Positions 19,177 through 28,118 of a stretch of DNA of 64,000 nucleotides are shown here, in pieces (position 1 is the first letter of the stretch; each line of letters begins with the position of its first letter). The notes below the pieces were generated by a model. That model was not told where the DNA came from and made no database searches. It was given only the letters and a program-made list of their open reading frames with translations. Source of the stretch: Burkholderia pyrrocinia (GTDB lineage: Bacteria; Pseudomonadota; Gammaproteobacteria; Burkholderiales; Burkholderiaceae); NCBI RefSeq assembly GCF_022809715.1, contig NZ_CP094460.1, positions 2,542,001 to 2,606,000 on the forward strand, given 5' to 3'. The translations under genes and the position numbers were made by a program.

Positions 19177-19844
19177 GAACGATCCTCGAGCACGTAACCC
19201 ATGCCGCGGATCGTGTGGATCAGCTTCTTGTCGTACGCGTTGTCGATCTTCGCGCGCAGCCGCTTGATCGCCGCATCGACGACGTTCGTGTCGCTGTCGA
19301 AATTCATGTCCCAGATCTGCGACGTGATGAAGGTGCGCGTCAGCACCTCGCCCTCGCGTTCCGCGAGCAGTTGCAGCAACGCGAATTCCTGTGCGGTCAG
19401 GTCGATGCGGTTGTCGGCGCGCCGCACGCGGCGCTTGATCAGGTCGACTTCGAGATCGGCCACATACAGGATGTCGCGCACGTTGCGCGGTGCGCGCCGC
19501 AGCAGCGAGCGGATGCGTGCGAGGAACTCGGCATACGCGAACGGCTTGAGCAGGTAGTCGTCGGCGCCCAGTTCGAGGCCGGTGACCTTGTCCTCGATCG
19601 CCTCGCGGGCCGTGAGCAGCAGCACGGGCGTCTGCTTCTGCGCGCGCAGCCGCCGGAGCACCTCGAAGCCGTCCATCTCCGGCAGCATCACGTCGAGCAC
19701 GACGAGATCGAAATCCTCGTGCAGCGCGAGGAACAGCCCGTCCTTGCCGTTCTCCGCGATGTCGACCGTGTAGCTCGCCTCCATCAGCCCCTTCCGGAGG
19801 TACGACGCCATCTTGGGTTCGTCTTCGACTATCAGTATCCGCAT
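19173..19844 (-). CDS. OmpR-type copper response regulator, CusR/CopR/IrlR type
   Basis: 223-residue regulator with a receiver domain (acidic pocket VEDEPK, phospho-acceptor Asp in VVLDVMLPEMDG, TAREA, LKPFAYAEF) and a winged-helix OmpR/PhoB DNA-binding domain (LTAQEFALLQLLAEREGEVL to IHTIRGMGYVLE). Start MRILIVEDEP fixes the usual N-terminus although the frame is open upstream. It is first of the pair with the kinase. The divergent promoter region contains a duplicated inverted sequence (19930-19993) likely to be its binding site. Confidence 0.93.
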   Translation of the reverse strand: MRILIVEDEPKMASYLRKGLMEASYTVDIAENGKDGLFLALHEDFDLVVLDVMLPEMDGFEVLRRLRAQKQTPVLLLTAREAIEDKVTGLELGADDYLLKPFAYAEFLARIRSLLRRAPRNVRDILYVADLEVDLIKRRVRRADNRIDLTAQEFALLQLLAEREGEVLTRTFITSQIWDMNFDSDTNVVDAAIKRLRAKIDNAYDKKLIHTIRGMGYVLEDRS

Positions 19845-19929
19845 GGTGAGGCAGGCTGTCCGTGGTTCCAGCCGGTCAGTGTAACGCCTGAGCTTACGGC
19901 GCCGTGCGTGCGCGAAAGATGACCGCCGG

Positions 19930-19993
19930 ATGACGGAATTTTCATGAAGTGCTGACTCGCCACTCCGCCCGCGTTTCATGAAAATCCCGTCAT
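19930..19993. promoter_or_regulatory. Inverted pair of 19-bp operator candidates between regulator and copper operon
   Basis: Left copy 19930-19948 reads ATGACGGAATTTTCATGAA. The right copy, 19975-19993, is its reverse complement with one mismatch, 26 bp away. Each copy contains the self-complementary TTCATGAA. The block lies between the divergent two-component regulator and the copper operon, as expected for sites read by the regulator toward both promoters. Confidence 0.7.
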
Positions 19994-20111
19994 GTTTCGA
20001 CCATGTCGTCGTCACGGCGGCGGCGATAAGCTGCAGCCGTGTTGTCCCCGGAGCGCGCCGTCGCGGCGCTGCGCCGGCCGATCCGATCGTTGCCTGCCTG
20101 ATTCCGTTTCC

Positions 20112-20468
20112 ATGTCGTACTGGCGCAAATTCATCCTCGTCGTGCTGCTGGCGCTGAGCCTGCCGATGCAGTCGTTCGCGACCGTTTCGATGCAGTGCGC
20201 GGGCGCTGCGGTGCCGCATGCGGAAGAGGCGCCGCACACGATGTCGACCGCACCGGGCACGCGGGGGAACCATGGGGATCACGACAGCCACGCGGCGTCG
20301 TGTGCCGCCTGTGTGTCCTGCTGCTTCGGCACGGGCATGTCGGGTGTGCCGGCGGTGCCGGCTGCGGCGGACGCCAGCATCGCGATCGCGTCGTATCCGC
20401 TTTCGGCCGTCGTCGTGTCGTTCCTGACCGGCGGCATCGAGCGGCCGCCTCGGCGGATTCCCGTCTAG
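20112..20468 (+). CDS. Small Cys/His-rich exported protein, first gene of the copper operon (CzcI-like layout)
   Basis: 118 residues: N-terminal hydrophobic signal (SYWRKFILVVLLALSLPMQSFA), a middle part rich in His and Cys (HGDHDSHAASCAACVSCCFG) and a C-terminal hydrophobic stretch ending FLTGGIERPPRR. This resembles, in layout only, the small CzcI/CopL-type proteins that open metal-resistance operons and modulate or bind metal. Start MSYWRKF is chosen because the upstream extension has no signal features. Function is inferred from composition and position. Confidence 0.75.
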   Translation: MSYWRKFILVVLLALSLPMQSFATVSMQCAGAAVPHAEEAPHTMSTAPGTRGNHGDHDSHAASCAACVSCCFGTGMSGVPAVPAAADASIAIASYPLSAVVVSFLTGGIERPPRRIPV

Positions 20469-20556
20469 TCCCTGCACGCGGCCGACCGGCCGCGACCCGC
20501 AATCCACGCTGGCGGCCGTACGCGGTCCGCCGGACGACTTACGACGAGACTTGTTC

Positions 20557-20853
20557 ATGCGATTGATCACTGCGGCGCTGTTGAGCGCGGCGGCCATCGT
20601 GCCGTCGCTCGCGCCTGCGCAAACCCCGTTTCCCGATCCGGCGGATGCCGCCGCGACGGTGCCGGACGTCGCCGTGACGTCCGCGTTCGACGGCTACCGG
20701 CCGTATCGGGACGACGAAGGCCCGGGCTGGAAGCAACTGAACCGGGACGTACTGGAGCGGCCCGCGAAGGGGCGCACGACCGCCGACGCGAAGCCCGGCA
20801 ACCCGGCGGGCGACGGTGGCGCCCATTCGACGCACGGAGGGGCCGCGCGATGA
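20557..20853 (+). CDS. Small exported protein of the copper operon, unknown function
   Basis: 98 residues with a signal peptide (MRLITAALLSAAAIVPSLAPAQ) and a mature part with FDGYRPYRDDEGPGWKQLNRDV, then a low-complexity tail ending in HSTHGGAAR. I do not recognise a named domain. The stop overlaps the outer-membrane factor start (ATGA), so it is coupled to the operon. ATG at 20557 is chosen over a TTG two codons earlier. Confidence 0.75.
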   Translation: MRLITAALLSAAAIVPSLAPAQTPFPDPADAAATVPDVAVTSAFDGYRPYRDDEGPGWKQLNRDVLERPAKGRTTADAKPGNPAGDGGAHSTHGGAAR

Positions 20854-22334
20854 AGCACCTCACGATATCGCCGAGGATCGGCGCGGCCGCGGTCGTGCTG
20901 GCGTTCCTCGCGGGCTGCACGACGTTTTCGAAGGACGGCGGCTTTGGCGCCGTGTCGTCCACCGCGTCGGAACGGATCGGGAAAGACGCCGTCGTCGTCC
21001 GCACCGACGCCGACCGCGAAGCCGTCGACAAGCGGACCACGGAATTGCTTGCGAAACCGCTGTCGATGGACGACGCGGTTCAGGTTGCGCTGCTGAACAA
21101 CCGCGGCCTGCAGGCGTCGTACGCGGAGCTAGGGCTGTCGGAAGCCGACCTCGTGCAGGCAGGCCGGCTGCCGAACCCGCGCTTCTCGTTCAGCCGCACG
21201 CGCGCCGGCGACGGCGAGCTGACGCTCGGCCGCACGTTCTCGGCGAACGTGTTCGCGCTGCTGGCGATGCCGCTCGCAACGAACATCGAGCGTCGCCGCT
21301 TCGAGCAGACCAAGCTCGAAACGGCCGATTCGATGCTGAAGGTCGCGGCCGACGCGCGCCGCGCGTATGTCGAGGCCGTCGCCGCCGAGCAGGCCGCGAA
21401 CTACGCGCAGCAAGTGCGCGATGCGGCGAGCGCGGCCGCCGAACTCGCACAGCGCATGCGGCAGGCCGGCAACTTCAGCCGGCTCGACTACGCGCGCGAA
21501 CAGGCGTTCCATGCCGATGCGGTCGCACAGCACGCGAAGGCGCGCCAGCAGGCCGTGGCCGCGCGCGAAAAGCTCACGCGCGCGATGGGCTTGTGGGGCG
21601 AGCGCACGCAGTACGCGCTGCCCGACCGCTTGCCCGACCTGCCGAAAGCGCGCCCGGACCTGCCCGATCTCGAACGCTTCGCGATGAGCAACCGCCTCGA
21701 CATCCAGGCGGCGAAGCTGCAGACGCAGGGCGTCGCGTCGTCGCTCGGGCTCAGCAAGGCCACGCGCTTCGTCAACGCGGTCGATCTCGGCTACGTGAAC
21801 AACTACGAGACCGGCAAGGGGCACGAGCACGGTTACGAGATCAGCGTCGAGATTCCGCTGTTCGACTGGGGCGGCGCGAAGGTCGCGCGGGCCGAGGCCG
21901 TCTACATGCAGTCGGCGAACCGGCTCGCGAAGACGGCCATCGATGCGCGCTCCGAAGTGCGCGAGTCCTACGTGGCATACGTGACGAGCTATGACGTCGC
22001 GAAGCACTATCGAGACGAAGTCGTGCCGCTGCGCAAGACGATCTCGGACGAACTGCTGCTGCGCTACAACGGGATGCTCGCGAGCGTGTTCGAGCTGCTG
22101 ACCGATGCGCGCGAACAGGTCGGCGCGGTGAACGGCTACATCGATTCGCTGAAGGACTACTGGCTCGCCGAAACCGATCTGCAGATGGCCGTCGGCGGCC
22201 GGCTGCCGACTACGGGCCCCGCACCGCGCGCGGCGGCTGCCGCCGAACCCGAACCCGGAACCGACGCTGCGCCGCAGCCGGCTTCCTCACCCGCGGCGCA
22301 ACCGGCGCCCGCAACGCATCCTGAAGGTCATTGA
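20850..22334 (+). CDS. TolC/OprM-family outer-membrane factor lipoprotein
   Basis: 494-residue outer-membrane efflux protein. The signal peptide ends in a lipobox (LAFLAGC), followed by two repeated outer-membrane efflux domains with the typical helix starts (SMDDAVQVALLNNRGLQASYAELG and ERFAMSNRLDIQAAKLQ) and a Pro/Ala-rich C-terminal tail of about 40 residues. It would form a trimeric channel through the outer membrane. In this operon no RND pump is adjacent, so it may serve the multicopper oxidase/CopCD system or pair with the cusBA pump encoded elsewhere. It is 1 base from the next gene. Confidence 0.9.
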   Translation: MKHLTISPRIGAAAVVLAFLAGCTTFSKDGGFGAVSSTASERIGKDAVVVRTDADREAVDKRTTELLAKPLSMDDAVQVALLNNRGLQASYAELGLSEADLVQAGRLPNPRFSFSRTRAGDGELTLGRTFSANVFALLAMPLATNIERRRFEQTKLETADSMLKVAADARRAYVEAVAAEQAANYAQQVRDAASAAAELAQRMRQAGNFSRLDYAREQAFHADAVAQHAKARQQAVAAREKLTRAMGLWGERTQYALPDRLPDLPKARPDLPDLERFAMSNRLDIQAAKLQTQGVASSLGLSKATRFVNAVDLGYVNNYETGKGHEHGYEISVEIPLFDWGGAKVARAEAVYMQSANRLAKTAIDARSEVRESYVAYVTSYDVAKHYRDEVVPLRKTISDELLLRYNGMLASVFELLTDAREQVGAVNGYIDSLKDYWLAETDLQMAVGGRLPTTGPAPRAAAAAEPEPGTDAAPQPASSPAAQPAPATHPEGH

Positions 22335-22335
22335 C

Positions 22336-23631
22336 ATGGTGTCCCGTCGACAATTTCTCAGCGGCTCGGGCGCCGCGCTGCTGGGCGCCGCGATGGTCAG
22401 CAAGGCCGGCGCCGCGTCGCTGCCCGAAGCGCCCACGATGGCGAAAACCGCCACGCAGCCGCCGCTCGTGCCGCCGAACGGCCGCCCGTACACGCCCGTC
22501 GCGACGCTGAACGGCTGGACGCTGCCGTGGCGGATGAAGAACGGCTGGAAGGAATTCCACCTGACGGCCGAGCCCGTCGTGCGCGAGATGGCGCCCGGCA
22601 TGAACGCGAACCTGTGGGGCTACAACGGCCAGTCGCCGGGCCCGACGATCGAGGCCGTCGAAGGCGACAAGGTCCGCATCTTCGTGACCAACCGGCTGCC
22701 CGAGCACACGACGATCCACTGGCACGGGCTGCGGCTGCCGAACGGGATGGACGGCGTCGGCGGCCTCACGCAGCCGCATATCCCGCCCGGCAAGACCTTC
22801 GTCTACGAGTTCCAGCTCGAATCGCACGGCACGTTCATGTATCACCCGCACGCCGACGAGATGGTGCAGATGGCGATGGGGATGATGGGCATGTTCATCG
22901 TGCACCCGAAGGATCGCGGCACGATGCCGGTCGATCGCGACTTCGTGTTCCTGCTCGCCGCGTACGACATCGATCCGGGCAGCTACACGCCGCGCGTGAA
23001 CGAGATGACGGATTTCAACATGTGGACCTTCAACTCGCGCGTGTTCCCCGGCATCGATCCGCTGCCGGTGCGCGCGGGCGACCGCGTGCGGATTCGTTTC
23101 GGCAACCTGACGATGACGAACCATCCGATCCACCTGCACGGCTACAGCTTCGAAGTCGCGGGCACCGACGGCGGCTGGATTCCGCCGGCGGCGCGCTGGC
23201 CGGAAGTGACGGCCGATGTCGCGGTGGGCCAGATGCGCGCGATCGAGTTCACCGCCGATCGCCCGGGCGACTGGGCGTTCCATTGCCACAAATCGCATCA
23301 CACGATGAATGCGATGGGCCACCAGGTGCCGAACCTGATCGGCGTGCCGCAGAAGGATCTCGCGAAAAAGATCGGCAAGCTCGTGCCGGACTACATGGCG
23401 ATGGGCAGCACGGGCGGCGCGATGGGCAACATGGAGATGCCGCTGCCCGACAACACGCTGCCGATGATGACGGGCACGGGCCCGTTCGGGCCGCTGGAGA
23501 TGGGCGGCATGTTCACGGTGCTCAAGGTGCGGCAGGGGCTCGGCCGCAACGACTATCGCGACCCGGGCTGGTTCCGGCATCCGAAGGGCACCGTCGCATA
23601 CGAATACACCGGCGAATTGCCGGACGGCTGA
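22336..23631 (+). CDS. Tat-exported multicopper oxidase (copper resistance)
   Basis: 431-residue periplasmic oxidase. A twin-arginine signal (SRRQFLSGSGAALLGAAMV) leads; three cupredoxin-type segments follow. The four copper-ligand blocks are all present: HWHGLRLPNG, HPHADEM, HPIHLHGY and HCHKSHHTMNAM. The last matches the type-1 pattern HCHxxxHxxxxM. It would oxidise Cu(I) to the less toxic Cu(II). It is markedly shorter than the Pseudomonas-type CopA oxidase of about 600 residues because the Met-rich insertion is missing; only a few Met/Gly repeats occur near residues 350-385. Position in a copper operon supports the role. Confidence 0.94.
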   Translation: MVSRRQFLSGSGAALLGAAMVSKAGAASLPEAPTMAKTATQPPLVPPNGRPYTPVATLNGWTLPWRMKNGWKEFHLTAEPVVREMAPGMNANLWGYNGQSPGPTIEAVEGDKVRIFVTNRLPEHTTIHWHGLRLPNGMDGVGGLTQPHIPPGKTFVYEFQLESHGTFMYHPHADEMVQMAMGMMGMFIVHPKDRGTMPVDRDFVFLLAAYDIDPGSYTPRVNEMTDFNMWTFNSRVFPGIDPLPVRAGDRVRIRFGNLTMTNHPIHLHGYSFEVAGTDGGWIPPAARWPEVTADVAVGQMRAIEFTADRPGDWAFHCHKSHHTMNAMGHQVPNLIGVPQKDLAKKIGKLVPDYMAMGSTGGAMGNMEMPLPDNTLPMMTGTGPFGPLEMGGMFTVLKVRQGLGRNDYRDPGWFRHPKGTVAYEYTGELPDG

Positions 23632-23705
23632 GCAGCAGTAGCAGCACGCGGCGGCCGTGCCGATGCGGCCGCCGGTTTCGATTCACTCACTCGGGAGCAA
23701 GCACG

Positions 23706-24053
23706 ATGAAGAAGGGACTGGTTTCGATTGCAATGGGTTGCGCGCTGGCATTTTCCGCCGCGTCGTATGCGGCCGGCGACATGGCCGGCATGGACATGAG
23801 CGGCGGCGCGATGCAGGGCGCCGACGCGAAGCACGGGATGTCGCACGGCGAGATCCGCAAGGTCGACACGGCCGCGGGCAGGCTGACGATCAAGCACGGC
23901 CCGCTGGACAACCTCGGGATGGACGCGATGACGATGGTGTTCAAGGTGAAGGACCCTGCGATGCTGTCGCAGGTGAAGGTGGGCGACAAGATCGACTTCG
24001 TCGCCGAGGACGTGGGCGGCGCGCTGACCGTCGTCGAACTGAAGAAGCCGTGA
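23706..24053 (+). CDS. CusF-like periplasmic copper-binding protein
   Basis: 115 residues with a signal peptide (MKKGLVSIAMGCALAFSAASYA), a Met/His-rich linker and a CusF/CusX barrel (KHGPLDNLGMDAMTMVFKVK). His and both Met ligands are kept; the Trp position is Met, as in the CusF at 4.3 kb. It lies between the multicopper oxidase and copC and probably delivers or buffers Cu(I) in the periplasm. Confidence 0.9.
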   Translation: MKKGLVSIAMGCALAFSAASYAAGDMAGMDMSGGAMQGADAKHGMSHGEIRKVDTAAGRLTIKHGPLDNLGMDAMTMVFKVKDPAMLSQVKVGDKIDFVAEDVGGALTVVELKKP

Positions 24054-24061
24054 CGCCGGGC

Positions 24062-24448
24062 ATGAACATGAAGATCACGACTCTTACGCGGCTGGCCGCC
24101 TTCGCCGCGGCCGGCGCGATTCTCGCGGCCGCGCCGGTCGCGGCATCGGCGCACGGCAAGCTGGAAAGCGCAGCACCGGCGACAGGCAGTACCGTCGACA
24201 CGGCGCCCGACACGTTGCGGCTTACGTTCAACGAAGACCTCGAACCGACGTTCAGTTCGGTGAAGGTGTCGGACGCGAACGGCAACGCCGTCACGCAGGA
24301 AAAGGCGAAGGTCGATGCGTCGAACCCGCGCGTGATGACCGTCGCGATGCCGAAGCTCGCGCCGGGCGCGTACACGGTGCAGTGGGCGGCGATGACGGCC
24401 GACGCGCATCGCACCAAGGGCACCTATACGTTCAAGGTGAAAGGGTGA
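24062..24448 (+). CDS. copC: CopC copper-binding periplasmic protein
   Basis: 128 residues: signal peptide ending VAASA, then a mature protein starting HGKLESAAPA. The N-terminal His after cleavage is the Cu(II) anchor in CopC proteins. The beta-sandwich pattern is typical (LRLTFNEDLEPTFSSVKV, and TVQWAAMTADAHRTKGTYTF with the second His). It would bind Cu(II) and pass it to CopD. The stop overlaps the GTG start of copD (GTGA). Confidence 0.95.
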   Translation: MNMKITTLTRLAAFAAAGAILAAAPVAASAHGKLESAAPATGSTVDTAPDTLRLTFNEDLEPTFSSVKVSDANGNAVTQEKAKVDASNPRVMTVAMPKLAPGAYTVQWAAMTADAHRTKGTYTFKVKG

Positions 24449-25386
24449 ACGAGGGCTTCGTCGGCCTGCTGCGGCTCGTATCGGTGGCGATCCAGAACGC
24501 CGGGTTCGCGGTGATCGTCGGCGCGCTGCTCGGCAGCCACTGGCTCGCGCGCGGTGTGTCGGCGTGGCAGCACGGCATCGGGCGGCGTCTCGTCGCGACG
24601 CTGCGCATTGCGTCGGTCGCGTCGCTGCTCGCGAGCATCACCGCGTTCTGGGCGCATTGCGCGCTGATGAGCGAAGTGTCGATGCTCGACGCCGGGCCGT
24701 CCGTCCGCGCGATGCTCGTGGGCACCGGCTTCGGCCATGCGTGGCTGGCCGGTGCCGTGTTCATGGTCGCCGTCGTGCTGCTGTCGTTCGTCAGGCATGC
24801 GAACGACACACGCTTTCCGTTCGCGATGTGGGCCGCGCTCGCATGCGTCGCGCTCGCGCGCAGCAACGGCGGCCATCCGGTCGACGCGGGGCTGTTCAGC
24901 GTGCCGGTGTGGGTCGACTGGCTGCATCTGCTGGCGATCAGCGCGTGGGTCGGGCTCGTGCTCGTGACGGCGTTCGGCGTGATGCCGCGACTCGTTGGCA
25001 TGCCTGCGGGCGAACGCGCGACCGGCGCGTCGTTCGTGCAGTCGCTTTCCGATGCGTCGACCTATGCGTTGATCGTGCTGTTCGCGACTGGCGCGTACAA
25101 CGGATGGCGCGGTGTCGATACGCCCGCCAACCTGCTCGCGTCGACGTACGGACAGATCCTGCTGCTGAAGCTCGCGCTCGTGCTGATTGCAGCGGCGCTC
25201 GGCGGACACAACCGGTTCTTCGGGATGCCGAAGCTGCTGGCCGCGCTGAAGGACCCGGCCGCCGCGATGCCGGCCGGCCCGTTGCGCCGGTTCGGCGCGG
25301 TGTTGCGGATCGAGGCGGTGGTGCTGGCCGGCGTGCTGATGGTGGCGGCCGTGCTCGTATCGAGTGCGTTGCCGGGGACGGTCTAG
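24445..25386 (+). CDS. copD: CopD family inner-membrane copper protein
   Basis: 313-residue membrane protein with about eight hydrophobic segments and the conserved CopD blocks: SNGGHPVDAGLFSVPVWVDW, WLHLLAISAWVGLVLV and YNGWRGVDTPANLLASTYGQ. Conserved His residues in these segments are thought to carry copper across the membrane. The GTG start overlaps the copC stop, giving coupled translation. It is the last gene of the operon. Confidence 0.93.
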   Translation: MNEGFVGLLRLVSVAIQNAGFAVIVGALLGSHWLARGVSAWQHGIGRRLVATLRIASVASLLASITAFWAHCALMSEVSMLDAGPSVRAMLVGTGFGHAWLAGAVFMVAVVLLSFVRHANDTRFPFAMWAALACVALARSNGGHPVDAGLFSVPVWVDWLHLLAISAWVGLVLVTAFGVMPRLVGMPAGERATGASFVQSLSDASTYALIVLFATGAYNGWRGVDTPANLLASTYGQILLLKLALVLIAAALGGHNRFFGMPKLLAALKDPAAAMPAGPLRRFGAVLRIEAVVLAGVLMVAAVLVSSALPGTV

Positions 25387-25602
25387 CGCGGCGGTGCGGT
25401 GCTGCAGGTCACGCAGGGGAATCGTCACGCGGACGGCGGATTTTTGTCGGACGATCCCCCCTGCGTTTTCCGGCACAACCCGTGCGGCTGGTTGTGATCG
25501 CAGCGCGATGACGGAAATTACATCGGCCTGTCTGCCGATTACCAAAAACTGTCATTGAGCGCCGCTAAGCTTTCGCCACCCTCACAACCGGGATTCCCCG
25601 CC

Positions 25603-27414
25603 ATGCGCTCGACAATCCGCCTGTTTGCCCCGTTATTGCTTCTGCCCACGCTCGCCGCGCCGGCGCTCGCCGCCACCGCCGCGCCCGTCAGCCCGAACTG
25701 CGGCGGCAGCGCGACGCCGATCGCCGATATCCAGGGGCCGGGCGCGCCGTCGCCGCTCGCCGGCCAGAACGTGTCGATCGAAGCCGTCGTCACCGCCGAT
25801 TTCGGCGGCACCGACGGCTTCGGCGGCTTCTTCGTCCAGCAGGCCGACGCGCAGCGCCGCAACCAGCCGGGCGTGTCAGAAGGCTTGTTCGTCTATGCGC
25901 CGAAAGTGCGTGCGAAGGCCGGCGATCTCGTGCACGTGACGGGCAAGGTCGAGGAGAAATACGGGCAGACGCAGCTCACGCAGTCGGGTGCGATCGCGGT
26001 GTGCGCGAACGGCCAGACCGTCACGCCCGCGACGCTCACGCTGCCGGTGGACAGCCCGAACGCATTCGCCGCGTATGAAGGGATGCTCGTGCGCCTGCCG
26101 CAGACGCTGAACGTCACCGACAACTACGAACTCGGCCGCTACGGCAGCGTGTTGCTCAGCAACGGCCGCCTGCGCACGCCGACGAGCGTCGTGCCGCCCG
26201 CGCAGGCGCAGACGCAGATCGATGCGAACGCACGCAACCGGCTGGTTCTCGACGACGGCTCGAACAAGCAGAACCCCGCGACCGTGCCGTATCCGGCGCC
26301 GGGCCTGTCGGCTGCGAACACGCTGCGCGCGGGCTACACGGTGCGCGACGTCGAAGGCGTGCTCGAAGTGCGTTACGGCGCGTGGCGCGTGCAGCCGCTG
26401 CCCGGCGCGGCGGTGCCGGCGTTCGACGCACGCACGAACCCGCGCACCAACGCGCCCGCGCGCGATCCGAAATCGAACCTGCGCGTCGCGTCGTTCAACG
26501 TCCTCAACTACTTCAACGGCAACGGTCTCGGCGGCGGCTTCGACGATCCGAACAACCGCGGCGCGAAGAACTACCAGGAATTCCAGCGTCAGGAAGCGAA
26601 GATCGTCAGCGCGCTGAAGGCGCTCGACGCCGACGTGATCGGCCTGATGGAAATCCAGAACAACGGCTACGGCGAACTGAGCGCGGTGCGCCAGCTCGCG
26701 GCGAAGCTCGGCGACACCTGGCGCGTCGTCGATCCGGGCACGTCGCGCCTCGGCGGCGACGCGATCGCGGTCGCGATGATCTACGACAGCCGCAAGGTCG
26801 AGCCGGTCGGCCGCGCGGCCACGCTCGCGATCGACGACAAGAACCGCCAGCCGCTCGCGCAGTCGTTCCGCCGTATCGGCGGCAAGCAGGCGCTGACGGT
26901 CGCGGTGAACCACCTGAAGTCGAAGAACTGCCCGGACGCCGCGAACGACGATCTCGACCAGGGCGACGGCCAGGGCTGCTGGAACCCGACGCGCACGCGT
27001 GCGGCGGCGAAGGTTGCCGACTGGCTCGCCGGCACGCCGACCGGTGTCGCGGGCCAGGGCGTGCTGCTGATCGGCGACTTCAACAGCTATACGCATGAAG
27101 ACCCGATCCGCGCGCTCGAATCGCGCGGCTACCGCAACCTCGTCGCGCGCTGGATCGGCGCGAACGCGTACAGCTACGTGTACAACGGCGAGGCCGGTTA
27201 TCTCGATCACGCGCTCGCGACGCTGCCGCTCGCGTCGCACGTGAAGGCCGTGCACGAATGGCACATCAACGCGGACGAGCCGCTCGCGCTGCAATACACG
27301 ATGGCGTACAAGTCGGCCGAGCAGCAGAAGACGTACTACGCGCCGGATGCGTATCGGTCGTCGGATCACGATCCGGTGCTGATCGATATCGCGCTGCCGG
27401 GCGGCGGGCGTTGA
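25603..27414 (+). CDS. ExeM/NucH-type extracellular endonuclease (EEP fold)
   Basis: 603-residue secreted nuclease. The signal peptide (MRSTIRLFAPLLLLPTLAAPALA) is followed by an OB-fold-like N-terminal region (about 45-215) and an exonuclease/endonuclease/phosphatase domain from about residue 290: LRVASFNVLNYFNGNG, DVIGLMEIQNNG, VNHLKSKN, LLIGDFNSY and the terminal SSDHDPVLIDI carrying the catalytic His/Asp. It probably degrades extracellular DNA for phosphate or nucleotide supply. The start is chosen at the signal peptide; 16 extra codons are open upstream. Confidence 0.92.
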   Translation: MRSTIRLFAPLLLLPTLAAPALAATAAPVSPNCGGSATPIADIQGPGAPSPLAGQNVSIEAVVTADFGGTDGFGGFFVQQADAQRRNQPGVSEGLFVYAPKVRAKAGDLVHVTGKVEEKYGQTQLTQSGAIAVCANGQTVTPATLTLPVDSPNAFAAYEGMLVRLPQTLNVTDNYELGRYGSVLLSNGRLRTPTSVVPPAQAQTQIDANARNRLVLDDGSNKQNPATVPYPAPGLSAANTLRAGYTVRDVEGVLEVRYGAWRVQPLPGAAVPAFDARTNPRTNAPARDPKSNLRVASFNVLNYFNGNGLGGGFDDPNNRGAKNYQEFQRQEAKIVSALKALDADVIGLMEIQNNGYGELSAVRQLAAKLGDTWRVVDPGTSRLGGDAIAVAMIYDSRKVEPVGRAATLAIDDKNRQPLAQSFRRIGGKQALTVAVNHLKSKNCPDAANDDLDQGDGQGCWNPTRTRAAAKVADWLAGTPTGVAGQGVLLIGDFNSYTHEDPIRALESRGYRNLVARWIGANAYSYVYNGEAGYLDHALATLPLASHVKAVHEWHINADEPLALQYTMAYKSAEQQKTYYAPDAYRSSDHDPVLIDIALPGGGR

Positions 27415-28118
27415 TCGCGGGTTGATTGTTTGTGGCGGGCGACGGCGCGTGTGTATCGCGCGCCGCTCGCACCGCGGAAAATCCGGTCGGATATCGGGTA
27501 AATAATTCCACTGCAACCGAGGCGAATTAGCGGAATCGGTATTTTGTGGATGGCGAGGCGCGCATAAGCCCCGCGGATTGAAAAATTGTAGAAGTGAATA
27601 GAGTCATCGAATCACGTATGCATGAAGCTACGCCGCTTTAATCGATTGGTGATAATAAAAATGAAAGAAAAATCCTGTCGATCTGAAGGCTAACTTTGAA
27701 GCGCTTCGTCAATACAGAAGGCGCTTCTGCGTTGTGCGAGAAAAGTAAAATATTCGGCGAAGCCTTGCCGACAAGGCGCACCTCGCACGAATAATCCCGT
27801 TTTCTTTCAAATTCCAGACACTGGCCGCCGTTCGCATCATTACGGGATTTTTAATATCGGAATGATCTTTGACAACGCGGCGCAGCACCGCCTATTTTGT
27901 CGATGTCGTAAATTTCGGTAATCAGAAAAGAAGTCCAAACTGCAGGGGGCGGTTCAAGCACGATTCTCGCCGGCAGTTTGCTGTGTCTGTATCACGTTCA
28001 GTCTCTTGAAGCAGTCCGATCCCAACCGCCTTTTGCGCGAGTGGCGGGTGTTGCTGCGCGTCTCGCCGGCGAAGGCGGCCTTTGTGAAGCGGTATCCGAA
28101 CCAAATCAAAGGGCAGAG
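27415..28118. other. AT-richer intergenic region upstream of the S10 peptidase
   Basis: 704 bp with no recognised gene and visibly lower GC than its surroundings from about 27520 to 27960. It contains small inverted repeats, notably GCCTTG/CAAGGC (27762-27777, tetraloop CCGA) and GAAGCGC/GCGCTTC near 27700-27730, plus a good sigma-70 promoter at 27869. A small RNA or a regulated leader is possible but not shown. Confidence 0.6.
27869..27898 (+). promoter_or_regulatory. Sigma-70-type promoter for the S10 peptidase
   Basis: TTGACA at 27869-27874, an 18-bp spacer, then TATTTT at 27893-27898. The -35 box is perfect, the -10 box has two mismatches to TATAAT. The start site would be near 27905, giving a leader of about 210 bases before the peptidase ATG. 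Confidence 0.55.

Noticed and set aside
25520..25602. Pho box upstream of the extracellular nuclease
   Set aside because: CTGTCAT occurs once and a weaker CTGTCT 21 bp upstream, but the 11-bp direct-repeat spacing of a Pho box is not met.
27443..27465. Terminator after the extracellular nuclease
   Set aside because: CGGCGCG/CGCGCCG forms a 7-bp stem but no T run follows and such stems are frequent in this GC-rich DNA.
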